Shown one piece after another: positions 47,045 through 58,500 of a DNA stretch of 64,000 bases (positions within the stretch are counted from its first letter, which is position 1; every line of letters starts with the position of its first letter). Origin of the DNA: Scenedesmus sp. ARA3 (taxonomy: Eukaryota; Chlorophyta; Chlorophyceae; Sphaeropleales; Scenedesmaceae); NCBI GenBank assembly GCA_004335835.1, contig RWJK01001719.1, positions 124,001-188,000 of the forward strand, written 5' to 3'. A program made the position numbers and the translations under genes. Below the pieces are notes generated by a model, which saw only the letters and a list, made by a program, of their open reading frames with translations, was not told where the DNA came from and ran no database searches.

Positions 47045-48714
47045 GCAGCAGCAGCAGCTGTCCTGCAAGCGCTGCGGCAGCAGCTGGCCAGGCTGCTTTG
47101 GCGAGTGGGGCAAGAATCCCGGGTACATGCACGGCGCCTGCAAGCTGTCCTGCAAGCGCTGCGACCCGGACAAAGACAAGCCCGCTTGGAGCGCCGGGAG
47201 ACCCAGGGCGGGGGGTCTTCTGGCGGAGCTTTGCTTGAAGGTGCGCAGCTTTGCTATTTTAATGCTAGACTGTCCATCTTTACAAGGAGAAAGGAAGCGG
47301 GAGCAAGGGCAGCAGCAGTGGCTGGTCAGGATGCGGCGGCGGCGTGCGCAGGAGCTTGTCAATGTGTGTTATCCTGTGGTGTGGCACGGACAGCGGCTAT
47401 ATTTGGGATCTCCATTTGTGCGGAAAGTGGCAGCGGCTGGCCGGTAGGCTTCAGCAGGAGCTGCTGCTTTGTTGGATGCTTGTGGCTGTGTTTCAAGGGC
47501 ATGGCACAGCAGGTGAACGCAGCTGGGAATGATACAAGGCAGGTGCAGCTAGACGGAACTCATGAGGCAGGCAGGTGTGCAGTGGTTGGTCAGCAGGGCC
47601 TGCAGCCAAAAGGTGGCTGGTGTGCTACGGGTTGTGAGGGTCGTGCGTGTAAAGCACTGGCACGCTACTGTCGTTGCTGTGCAGCTCTGATTAGGCGGCC
47701 AAACAGGGCGGTGCCAGGCTGCGCAGTGTATGCCGTGATGGGGGGTTGCCGGGCCCTGATACAGACACCCTGCGGGAGGTGTAGCTGCGTCTGTTTGAGT
47801 GCAACCATCTGCATCCATCATGAAGCACGTTGCATGGCGTTGATGCTATGGCTTGATGAGTAACATGATGATGATGATGAAGCACATTGCATGTTGTCAT
47901 GTATAAAGCTGTGGGTGCTGCCTGGGGAGCAGGGTTACAGCATTAGTTGGGAACTTTGGCAGTTCAGTACCTGCTTTTTTCATGCTAGACTGTCCATCTT
48001 TACATAGGGGTGCATACATGCGCATGTGGGGCGTTGCTGTGTGCAGGTACAGTATTATTCCAGTAGACCGTCTCCCCAGTTTGCAAGGGCCACAGGGCGG
48101 TCTAAGACGGTAAACGGTATACAGGGCAGCGTCCTCAATGAGGTAGACGGTCGTTTGCACAGCCAAAAGGGCGGTTTAAGCAGGAAAACGGTCTATCGGC
48201 AGACGGTCTATCGGATAAACACTGTAGGTGCTGTGCCTTGCCATGAGCACAGTACCCCCGTTGCCGAATCAAATTGCTTGTGTAGAAAGTTAAGTGTGCA
48301 TTTTACCTACGCTTTCAAGTCCGCCGCGCCTTATGATTGCCAGGGGATCAGGTGTCGGTTGGCATACGGATGTTTGCCAACAGGCTCACTGCTAGGAAGT
48401 CTCGCGGGATTGAGAGCAGCTACGCACTGCTGGCAAGTGTAACGTCGTACAATATGCAAGCATTGTTTAGCATTTACCGCCCTCGCTCGTAAAAGCCACA
48501 ACCGATACCCAGAGGATGATCGGGTGGGGTGACACACGCCCCACTCAGAGTTGACTGTACAAGCAGTTGAGTGATGAAGCTCGCACAGCGTACGTAGCGC
48601 ACCGACCTTCAACTATCATACCCCAGCAGTCATCACAGCAGCGCTTGATCTCATCGATCCAGCCTGTCTACGCTGTGCAGTGTGCTGTTGTAGCTCGCCC
48701 TTCCGTCCTTCGCC
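47045..48714. other. Region after P4H: ShKT fragment copies and short repeats
   Basis: At 47060-47180 two fragments of the ShKT coding sequence recur after the stop codon (KLSCKRC, and CKNPGYMHGACKLSCKRCDP in a frame lacking the first cysteines). ATGCTAGACTGTCCATCTTTACA occurs at both 47262-47285 and 47982-48004. CGGTCTA/CGGTTTA motifs cluster at 48058-48216. No separate gene is supported. The right end holds the promoter of the EF-hand gene. Confidence 0.6.
48058..48216. repeat. Cluster of CGGTCTA-like motifs
   Basis: Motifs AGACGGTCTATCGG, ACGGTCTATCGG, GGCGGTCTAAGACGGT, GGCGGTTTAAG and GTAGACGGTCG recur within 160 bases, partly as direct repeats (AGACGGTCTATCGG at its right end). Confidence 0.65.
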
Positions 48715-50947
48715 ATGCTGTGCTCCGCGTTCAACCGCGTGGCTGCAAAGCCACTGAACAACGCTGCTCGTCAGCATGTGGCCGTTGCTCCCTCCGCAAG
48801 GGGCTCACGCGTGCTGGTCCGTGCCAACCCCGATCCCGTGAAGACAGCTCAGGATCTCATCGCTCAGGGAGCAGCTGCTCTCAAGACCATCGATGCAGAC
48901 AAGGTGAATTGATTTACGCAGTTGCTGCGGCGGTTCAGCGCGTGTTTGCGAGTGTCACCAGGCTGGTGTGTCGCCCGCTGTTCATCCCGGTGCTTATGCA
49001 TGCATCAGCATCGCAACCACCGCAAGCGTCGAGCGAGCACAACGTTACAATGCACACTAACCCTCCATCTTGGCCAATGAGGCGGTTGACGAGCTAAACC
49101 ACGCCAAAGCATACAGGCATGCAACCATGCACTCCCACTGCCTCTGCTGCTCACCCCACCTGCTGTTGCATTGCTGCTGCTGCTGCTGCTGCTGCAGGTG
49201 AAGGCTGCTGCCGCGCAGGCTCAGGCGCAGGTTGGCGGAGCAGTCAACATGTCAGCTGCTGCGGTCAAGCAGGTGGTGGACACTGCATTGGGCACATGGA
49301 GCACATACGACAAGTGAGCCGCTGCCCAGTATGTTTTTCAGTTTGGAAGTTGAATCGACTGGCTATCACAGCTTGCAACACAGTTTTGTTTACTTGATTG
49401 CTGAAATTCTGTTACACGTGAGCGCAAATAACTAGTGAGCCGCTGCCCAGTGTGCCGAGTTTGACCAAGTCTGCGTGTAAATGCGCTGTTGCTGGGCCCC
49501 TTGCTTTCCACTGCGATGTAGTGTTGCAAGCCACCAGGTGCGCTCTGCAACTTACTGCAGCTGCCGCCTGCTTCGGCTCAGTGCTGCCATAAACTACTGC
49601 TGTTTTGCTGCAACCTGTGCGCTGGCCATGTGCTGAGCTATTCAGTGCATTTCTTTGCAACATTCCGCAATCGTGTGTTGCTGCCGTGCTGCGCTGCAGG
49701 GATGGTGATGGCAAGATCACCATCGCAGAGGCAGTGGCGCTGCTCAACAGCAAGGAGGTGCGCAGCACAGCAACGGCGCAGCACATGTAAATGGTAGACA
49801 GGTGGCATCTGCAGTGAAGCATGCCAAAATGCTGCTGCTCCACTGTTGAGCTTGCAGGCAACCCAGCCAGCTCGTCAGCCGATCCCATGCATGCTTGTCA
49901 TCATCAAATCAAGCCATAGCAATAACACCACCGTCAGCTGATTGTGTGCTGTGACATCTCCCTGCAAGCACTTTATAAAATGTGCGGCGTCGGATGTTCC
50001 GTGCTGTGCTGTGCAGGTCGCCTCCGCAGTCAAGCAGGCCACCGGCATGGATCGATACGGCTCCTGGATGTCAAAGAACCAAGTTGATGCATAGGTACGC
50101 ACTTTCAAGCAAAGCATATTTTGTTGTGCTGCCGTGCAGGTTGCCTCCGCAGTCAAGCAGGCCACCGGCATGGACCACACAATGCGCACTGAGGACGAGA
50201 TCAAGAAGTGGTTTGCGCGTGCCGACTTTGACCACTCCGGCACGCTCAGCAAGCGCGAGTTTGGTGTGATGTATGTGGGCCTGCTCGCTGACAAAGCCAA
50301 GCTGGGCGCGGGCGGCCTGGCACAGGCGCTGTGCGCAATGCTGGACTCAGGTGCGCTTGCAGCATGTACGTGCTTGACTGCTGGTGTTCCTGCATGTGCA
50401 GCTGTTTCAGTGCTGTGGAGATACGCCTGTGCTTCAAGCTGCACGATGTGGCTGTGTGTGTTTGTGGGTGATGGAACGGCACGTGATCAGTCTGCAGCAG
50501 AGCAAGTGCTATGGCTGAGGATGTGCCACTGCTGCCGCTGCTGCTGCCTCTGCTGCTGCTGCTGCTGGTGCTGCTGCTGCTGCTGCAGATGGTGACGGCA
50601 AGATTGGCACCAGTGAGCTTAAGGGCCTGCTTGCTGCCAGTGGCCTGACAGTGCTCAGCAACGTGGCCGCCATGATTCCAGAGGTGAGCCTGGCCATCAG
50701 ATGATGATGATGATGATGCCTTGTACTAGTTGCAACAGCCAAGTTGCCAGCCGATTGCAGAAAGATATCAAGCCAACCTGGCTGCACGTGCTGTGTGCTG
50801 AGTTGTGAGAGCAAGGTTGCCAAAGCAGTTATGGGATTGTGATTGCGCTCCAAGCATGCGTGATGCTCTCAAAGGGTGCACTGGTGAGACTGCCGATAAT
50901 GTGCTGATTCATCCCCATGCATGTGTGTGGTGAGCTGACAGCTCTGC

Positions 50948-50996
<49 letters not shown>

Positions 50997-51043
50997 AGGG
51001 CAAGGATGTTGACTACAGGGCCCTGCTGGGCAAGGTGAAGTAA
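48715..51043 (+). CDS. EF-hand calcium-binding protein, predicted plastid-targeted, 6 exons
   Basis: Exons 48715-48903, 49198-49313, 49700-49757, 50140-50350, 50589-50683 and 50999-51043 sum to 714 bases, 237 residues. Three canonical 12-residue calcium loops are visible: DKDGDGKITIAE at residues 101-112, DFDHSGTLSKRE at 150-161 and DSDGDGKIGTSE at 190-201. A fourth, at the C-terminus (PEGKDVDYRALL), is degenerate. Introns cut loops 1 and 3 and lie just before helix boundaries. The N-terminus (MLCSAFNRVAAKP through VLVRA) is Arg/Ala/Ser-rich without acids and has a V-R-A cleavage-like site, as in algal chloroplast transit peptides; targeting is inference. No catalytic domain is present, so a calcium sensor or buffer is likely. 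TGTAA motifs at 51060 and 51123 are candidate poly(A) signals. Three introns end in CTG runs. Copies of exon 4 start and exon 2 end lie in introns. Confidence 0.92.
50017..50094 (+). repeat. Upstream copy of EF-hand exon 4 start with an in-frame stop
   Basis: An intact CAG acceptor is followed by VASAVKQATGMD as in exon 4 (50140 on), then a divergent 13-residue tail and TAG at 50092-50094, with GTACGC immediately after. If spliced in, it would end the protein before the second EF-hand. Confidence 0.88.
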
Positions 51044-52552
51044 ATGCGCAACAGCCTGTTGTAACTGCGCAACAGCCACTGAGTGGCAGTGCTGTGCCGA
51101 CCACTCCGAGGCTCAGCTGGCCTGTAATGGGTGGACACCAAAGATCACAAGCTGAGGGGTTTGACCTGTTGCTGTCAAAGCACATATGGGGAGTGTGACC
51201 CGGAAAAATAAATAAGGAGGTGCTGCTGGTGCAGCTGGCATGAGTTTGCATGCATTTGGGACTGCAGCAATTTTGTTAGCTGCCACAAGCACAAAACCAT
51301 TGTGCTGAGTCAGCAGCGGTTTGGGTGGCGTGCTCAGGGGTTGTTGCATGACCTTGAGCTCTTCGCTATGTTGGAGAAAAAAGGCAGACAGGCCAACCGA
51401 GAGGCGCAAGATGTGGTGCATTCGGAATTGCACGACAGTGTGAATTAAGGCCAGTAACAGTGACATGATGCATCTGAGTGCTGCATGTGGTTGCAAGCAG
51501 AACTGCACAGCTCAAGCGCCAGCTTGTGAATTTTTGGCAACAAACGAGGAAGCTATATCACGTGCATTTTTAAGAGCGGTACTAATGTCTGTCACCGTGC
51601 AGCAATGAACCTTAAACCGAAAGATGGTGGTGGTGATGGAAGTGCGTTTTGCACGTGGGCATTGCAGCAACTGGATCTTCCTGCCGCTAGGGTTTGCTGA
51701 GGAACGTTGTGTGAAGTTCACAAAGCTGTCCACTGCAGCGCCTGCTGGCGAGTTGTGTGCTGCAGCATCAATTGACGTGGATGAAGCTGATGCTGTCGGT
51801 CATCGACTGTGTTCATGTCGCATGACGTGGAAGGCGGCGGCAGCGCACCGTGAATGTGTAACACCAAGCGCTTGCTGGCATGTAGCAGGTGGTGCATGTA
51901 GCAGGTGGTGCCGACCAAATAGCAGGAGGGCGATTGGGTGCGACGTCACCCCTGTCGAAAGTTCTTTATACTGTCAACAGCGCTGTCGCTAGTTCAGTCT
52001 CTCACCAAATACTAATCGCTGCTGGGAGCTGCTCTGCTCCTCAGGCCCGCACTCGTTTCAAAAATTTGTTACAAAGAAACAAGATCACAGTACTGTGCAC
52101 AGGGCACGTGCCCGCACTCAATAGCAGCAGGCTGGCGTCGGCGGCGCGTGCAGCACAGGCCATCGATGGCCTGTCGATATCATACGGCACGCTGTGAGGT
52201 AGAACCGCAGCTGACTGGCTGCAGCATTAACCGGCGGCACAGAGATGTATGCAGCGCCTCGACACCGCCACTACTGCAGTAGCACAGCGGCCGTGGCGAC
52301 AGCCGCCCTACTGCAGATGATCCATGATGACTCAGACAGTCCTGTAATACCACAGAGACACTTAGCCGTGGATCCGTGCTTCGCAGACAGCCATGCCCAG
52401 CTGCAAGCAGCCGGCTGTAAGCAGCTGCAACGAGGTTCGAGCCCCGCGCAGCTCACTCCTCGCCCAGGTGCTGCGCAAACAGCTACGCCCAGCCATGCCA
52501 TGCCCAGCTGCTAGCAGCTGTACTTGGCTTCACGCCGCGCGCGCGCCGCAGC
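51044..52552. other. Convergent intergenic region; no supported gene
   Basis: 3' ends of the EF-hand gene and of beta'-COP. Short open frames show no family resemblance. No repeat beyond short motifs was noted. Confidence 0.55.
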
Positions 52553-55500
52553 TCACTCCTCTTCGCCCAGGCCCCAATCATCATCATCCAGGTCGATGCC
52601 GCCAGCAGCAGCACCACCCGCCAGCCCGCCACCCCCGCCCAGCCCATCATCGTCAAAGTTGAAGTCGTCATCGCCGCCAAACGCAGCCGCCAGAGTACCA
52701 GCCGCCGCAGCCGCAGGCGCTGCTGCTGCTGCTGCTGCAGGCGCCGGCACAAAGGGTGCGGCTGGCGGCAGCTGCGGCATGCCAAACGCCTGCTGCTGCT
52801 GCTGCTGCTGCTGCGGGGGAGGCGGCCCAGCCGCCGGCAGCACCGGTCGAGGCGGCGCTGCTGCTGCTGCAGCAGCCATGGGCGATGACATGCCGCCACC
52901 TCCCGAGCTAGCAGAGCTGATGCGCGGCTGCGGCGGCTCGTGCAGCTGCTGCTGCTGCTGCGCCGGCTGCTGCTGCTGTGGCGAGAAGTGCGGGATGTGT
53001 GTTGGTACAGGCTCTGGTGCTGGCGGGGGCACCTCAGCATCGTCCGGCTCATAAATGCCATCGAGCTCATCCTCTGTTGCTATTATTGCATTTGGCACTG
53101 TTGTTGTTTCTGCTGCTGGCGGCACTGCTGCTGCCGTGTGTGCCGCGCCGCCGTTTGCTTCGGCCTGCTGCAGCCACGGCAGGAGCGGGAAGCAGCGGCA
53201 GAATCGCATGCTTGTTTAGTGTCCACGCACAGCAAGGCACTGCTGGAGTCAAGAATAACTCAGTTGATGATGAAAGCATGACAATGCACGATATGGACGT
53301 CAGACACAAAGAATGCACAGCTTTCAGCACAAGGTGGCATTGCTTGGATTGCTCAACCAGTCCGGAGCAGCAGCAGCTACTGGCAGGGACGCGGCGCCAA
53401 TGCCCAGCCCAGCCAGCTGCTGAAACACATCGTATACAATGAAGCAGTGTTATAAGAACACTCAAATGCTCACCCAGTCTGGTGCAGCTGCCGGCAGGGA
53501 TGAGCCGTCGATGCCCAGCGCAGCCAGCTGCCGAGCCAGGTCATCAGCCAGCAGCCCAGCAGCCGCCAGCGAGGCAAAGGCGCGGCCAGGATGGCGCGCG
53601 GCAGCCGCCTGAGCGGCAGCAGCAGCAGCCTCCATCTCCACAGCTTCCTGCGAGGCACACGCACGCATGAACTCAGCAAGGGGATATGCAAGCAGACAGC
53701 CGAACAAGGTTAACGGCAACTTGTGGGGCAACTGGGGTGCCAAAGTCGCCGCTGGGTCGCAGCTTCAGATGACGACGTCTGCCAGGGGATGTGCAGGCAG
53801 GTGGCAGGACACGGCGGTTTGTGGGGCACACATAGCCACATGCAGGTCTCCCCACTAGGCACAGCAGCGGGTGATGTAGCCAGCCACGGGATGTGAGGCA
53901 CGCTCTGAAGACACAACTGCAGCACCTACTTCAAAACACATCATGTAAAGTACAGTATAAGCACGAGCCAAGGCGCACCTGCAGCCCCGGGAAGAGGTTG
54001 GGGTAGTCCTCTGGGTCAGCCAGTGCGTCAGCAGCCTTGGGGTTGACGCTGGCCAGGTCCTTCTTCCACTCCTGAGGGGCAGCAGCAGCAGCAGCAGCAG
54101 CAGCGGCAGCAGCAGCGGCAGAAGGTGACGCGTGCGCCCGCAGGGCCATAGCAGCTTGCCGCTGGGTTGCAGTGATGAGCCCGGGTTGGCCAGCCGCTAC
54201 TATGAGGCTGCAGCCGGGGCGGGAGTGAATGAATGCTGTTTCAAACTGAAGCTGCGACTCCCTGCCGCAGCTTGTTGCTTCTCAGCCCTCACTTCACGCA
54301 TTTGAGAGGATGAAACATAAATCGCGCATTGTTTACACTGCCCTCCTGCATGTACTTTGTTGATGTGCCATGCGTGCATCTGCTGTGTGCTGCGAGTGCT
54401 GCCGGTCACCTTGACTGGCCCGCTCATGGCGCTGGGCATGTAGGCGCGCGCCAGCATGGCAGCCTCGGGCAGCCGCCCCGCCTCGCTCAGCAGCGCCACG
54501 CAGCGGTCCACCTGCACAGAGGACAAGACAGCAAACACAACCTCAGATTTATACCCAGGCATGCTGGTGGCCCAGCAGAGGCATGCTGGTGGCCCAGCAG
54601 AGGTGGTGGCGTATATAACAAAGTCGAGTTATGTGCGCAGCTTGCAACAAACAAGCACATCGTTGCTTGCAGGACAAGTATGGGAGCCCGGCATGCTGCA
54701 GGAGTCCAAAGCAGATTATCCCGACTTCATGTTGGCTATCAAATCGGCTGCCGCATGTGGTGCCGCACCTGCCCCAGTAGGAAGAGGCACAGGAAGGCCA
54801 CGTTGTGCTTGCCGGCAGCCATGGACGCCTCCAGCAGCTTGGACAGCCCGGGGCGGTCGCCCTGGCGCAGCGGCAGCAGCAGCAGCAGCAGCAACACAGG
54901 CAGCAGCGATGCAAGAAAGCAGCAGCGGCATAGAACCACATCCACGTGGCGGGTATACTTTGGTGTAGCTGGTGTCAGGGCTACATACCAACATGCACGG
55001 CACAGACAGAACAATTCACGAAGCCCGAGGATGATGCAGCAGCAGCAGGTGCTGGCTGTCCTGGCACCTGTAGTCCTGATACGTGGCTGCGCTGCGCACT
55101 ATGCAGAGAGGCTGCGGTTCTCTTGCGCCCCGCACCTTGGCTGCCGCCAGCAGCAGCAGCCCACTCATGTCCTTGGCCTTCTCCAGGCAGTCGTGAGCCA
55201 GGCCCAGCTGCCCGCGGCTCAGCGCCAGCTCGCCTGCAGCGTTGGTGATTGTTGGGGGTTGAAATCACGATCATTGGTCATGAACAGGCACAGCAGGCAG
55301 TGCAGCATGCTTGTAACACCGGCAAGTGCGATGATTGTTGTTGGTTGTGTAACGGATCGATCACGCTTTGTTGTTGTCAGATGCGAGCACACATCAGCAG
55401 TACTAAAGGCAGAAGAGGGAAGCAGCAGCAAAGCAGTCTGTAACCAACAACCGCCGTACGGTTCGACTGTATAAAATGGCTGTGAAACTAGAGCTGCACC

Positions 55501-58500
55501 CCCTGTGCCGCTCACCTAGCTGGCGCCACTTTGCGGGCGTGTCCAGGCTGTTGGCGATATCTGCTGCAGTCTCCAGGTCACCCAGCTGGATGGCCAGATC
55601 AAACCTGCGAGGCGTGCATGGTGGCAGCAGCAGAAAGGTGAAGCGGTGGCCACGGCGGCCTCAACCGTCAACCACCAGAACACGTGATGCAGCTGCAGCA
55701 TCTCCCGCAACTGCCAGCACGCGTGGAGCTATAGCATCTGGCACACAACACACAACCAGCCCACCATCTGTGATCAGCCCAGCCCACCATCTGCATCCAC
55801 CCCGCCCACCGCCCACGATCACCCAGCCCACCTACAATCGTGACCAGTGGGCACCTCCATCGCTGCGCACTGGCCTGCGCCCCCCCCCCCTTCACACCAG
55901 CCCACCACCTGCAGTCACCCGGCCCACCTGTAGTCGTGGTCAGTGGCCAGCTCCAGCGCCTCCTGCACCAGGCCGCGGCCCCCCGCCACCCAGCCCACCA
56001 CCTGCAGTCACTACAGCACACCACCTGCAGCCAGCCAGCCCACCTGTAGTCATGATCCGTGGCCAGCTCCAGCGCCTCCTGCACCAGCCCCCTGCCCTCC
56101 AGGAAGCGCGCCAGCCCGTTGCGCTGCTCTGATGGGATGCCCGGCAGCAGGCCCAGCGCGTCACCCAGCTGGTCACGCATGACCAGCGTCTTGAACTCAA
56201 TCAGGCTCAGCAGCAGCGTGTAGCTCACGATGTTGAACTCCCTGCAGGCATAAACATAAACAAAGCAGGGGTGATGTGTGAAGCGTGGGTGGCGGAGATC
56301 GCCAGCACCCAAGAGCCTGTTGATGCCAAAGTAATCGCTATCGTTGCTGTGTTGAACCGAAGGAGAGGTGTCAGACGTAGCACGTGCGCACACCTGGCTG
56401 TGCGACAACCAACAGGAGACGAGCAATGACATCAAAGCAGCAACATGTCGCTTGCACGGAGCCGGCCGCGTTACCTATCAATGAGGTGGGCGCGAGACTG
56501 CGCGGCCATGTATCCCAGAAAGTACATAGACACAGAACATACGAGCAGAATGCGGCAACCGATTTCCACCATGCTTGAGAGGACACCACATCAAAGCAGC
56601 TGCCTTAACTTGATATGGCCGGCGCACCTGTCAATCAAGTACACGCGCGACTGCGCCGCCAGGTATCCCAGCAGGTACATGGGCTTGTCCAGGTGGAACA
56701 GCGTGGTCACCTCGCCACCCACGCAGTAGTTGAGCCGCCACGCCGCGTTGTTGTAGATAAAGCAGTCGCCCACCCACAGCCCAGTCCTGCGGTTGTACGA
56801 GGGAGGGCCAGCAGCAGCAGGCAATCACAGGAGGGTGAGTGTGTTGCTATTGTTGTTGTTATGAAGCAAGTGCCCACAGACAGCCCGGTCCTGCAACCGC
56901 AAGTAGGAGGACGAGCAGCAGAAGGCAATCAACTGCCCTGCCAGCCTGTCCCTTTCACTCAACAAATCTTCTCCGGCGCCTGCGCCACCAGCTCAAAGGC
57001 GTCCTCCAGCCCATACTCGTCCAGCTCAGCACCATCTGCCCAGCACGACTACCCCAAGACCCTGTTGTTCCTGTGAACTAAAGCGCACCTGATCTTCTCC
57101 GGCACCTCCGCCACCAGCTCGAACGCGTCTTCGAGGCCGTCCTCGTCCAGCTCAGCGCCAGAGCCAAACGCAGCCTCCACAGCGCCACGGTTGTACTGCA
57201 GGAGGGGGAGCAAGCAGGCACAGCAGGGCAGCACGCAACGTCAGGCACATGACCACATCGACTAAAGCATTGTCAGTGCCGCATAAGCTGTCATGCAGCA
57301 CAGGGCAGCAGCAGCAGCAGAGCCGCACACAACGCAGGCACACAACGTCAGGCACATGACTGCAACCGTCACTCAACTAGTGGTGCAAAATATAGAAGCT
57401 CGACCCCCCACAATGGCCACCACCACATCACATCTTGCAACAGTCCCACCATTACTGATACATGTTGTTCACAAGTGCAGAAGCTGAAAAGCAGGCACAC
57501 GCACCTGCAGGATGTAGGAGCTGAACTCCCCGGCAATGGCCACCAGCTCGCCGTTGTCAACAAAACACAGTCAAACACCAACACAGCAACACCACACAAC
57601 AGCCAGCTTGCAAACACCGCACACCTGCAGGATGTAGAAGCTGGACTCCCCGGCAATGGCCACCAGCTCTCCGTTGTCGCTCCACAGCACCTCGCGCACC
57701 GCGCCCACGTCGATGCGCCGCACCAGGCGGCCCTCCTCCCAGTCGTAGAAGCACACAAAGTCGGTCCCGCGCACGCCTGGAGGAGGGAGCAGCAGCAGCG
57801 TGGTTGCAGTCAGCACCAGGGTGAAGGACATTTGCTGCCAGCCAAACAGTCGGACGCGGCAGCTGGCGCTGTTGTACACATGACAGGACTACAATAAAAC
57901 ACAACGATTGGCATATGAAAACCCAGTATATACACTTTTAGGCTGACGTGAACAACAGCTGCAGCCAACAATCCAGCACTGTAAGAGATGCTGCAGCTTA
58001 TACTCACCGACCAGTGCGCCGCCGTGGATGCCCTCCACCGCATACTCCACCTTCAGGGCGGCCTTCTCAGCAAAGTTCTTGTGGATCTTGATGCGGGCCC
58101 CGCCCTCGCGGATGGCGTAGTCGTTGCTGTCCGCGCTCCACACAAACTCCATGGCGCTGCAGGCAGGCGCGAGATGTGGTGCAACACCATGAGGGGTAGC
58201 GAAGATGCAGCAGCACAAGGTTGCATGGCAGCAGCAGGGGCAGCAGTGCCATCAGCAGAATAAGGACAGTAGTCTAAAGACAGCAGCAGCAGCAGCATCG
58301 CTTACATGCTGGCGACTTCCACGCATCTATAAATCAAGACCCTTACAGCATTTTTCACCGTACCTGCCGAAGCTCTTGTTGCGCCACGCCAGCGCAGTGT
58401 ACACCACATACTCGCCGTCACCGCACACCGTAACAAAGCGCCCGTTGGGGTTGTGCTTCAGGCTCTGCGGGGGACAGCGGCGGCGCGGCAGGGCCCAGCA

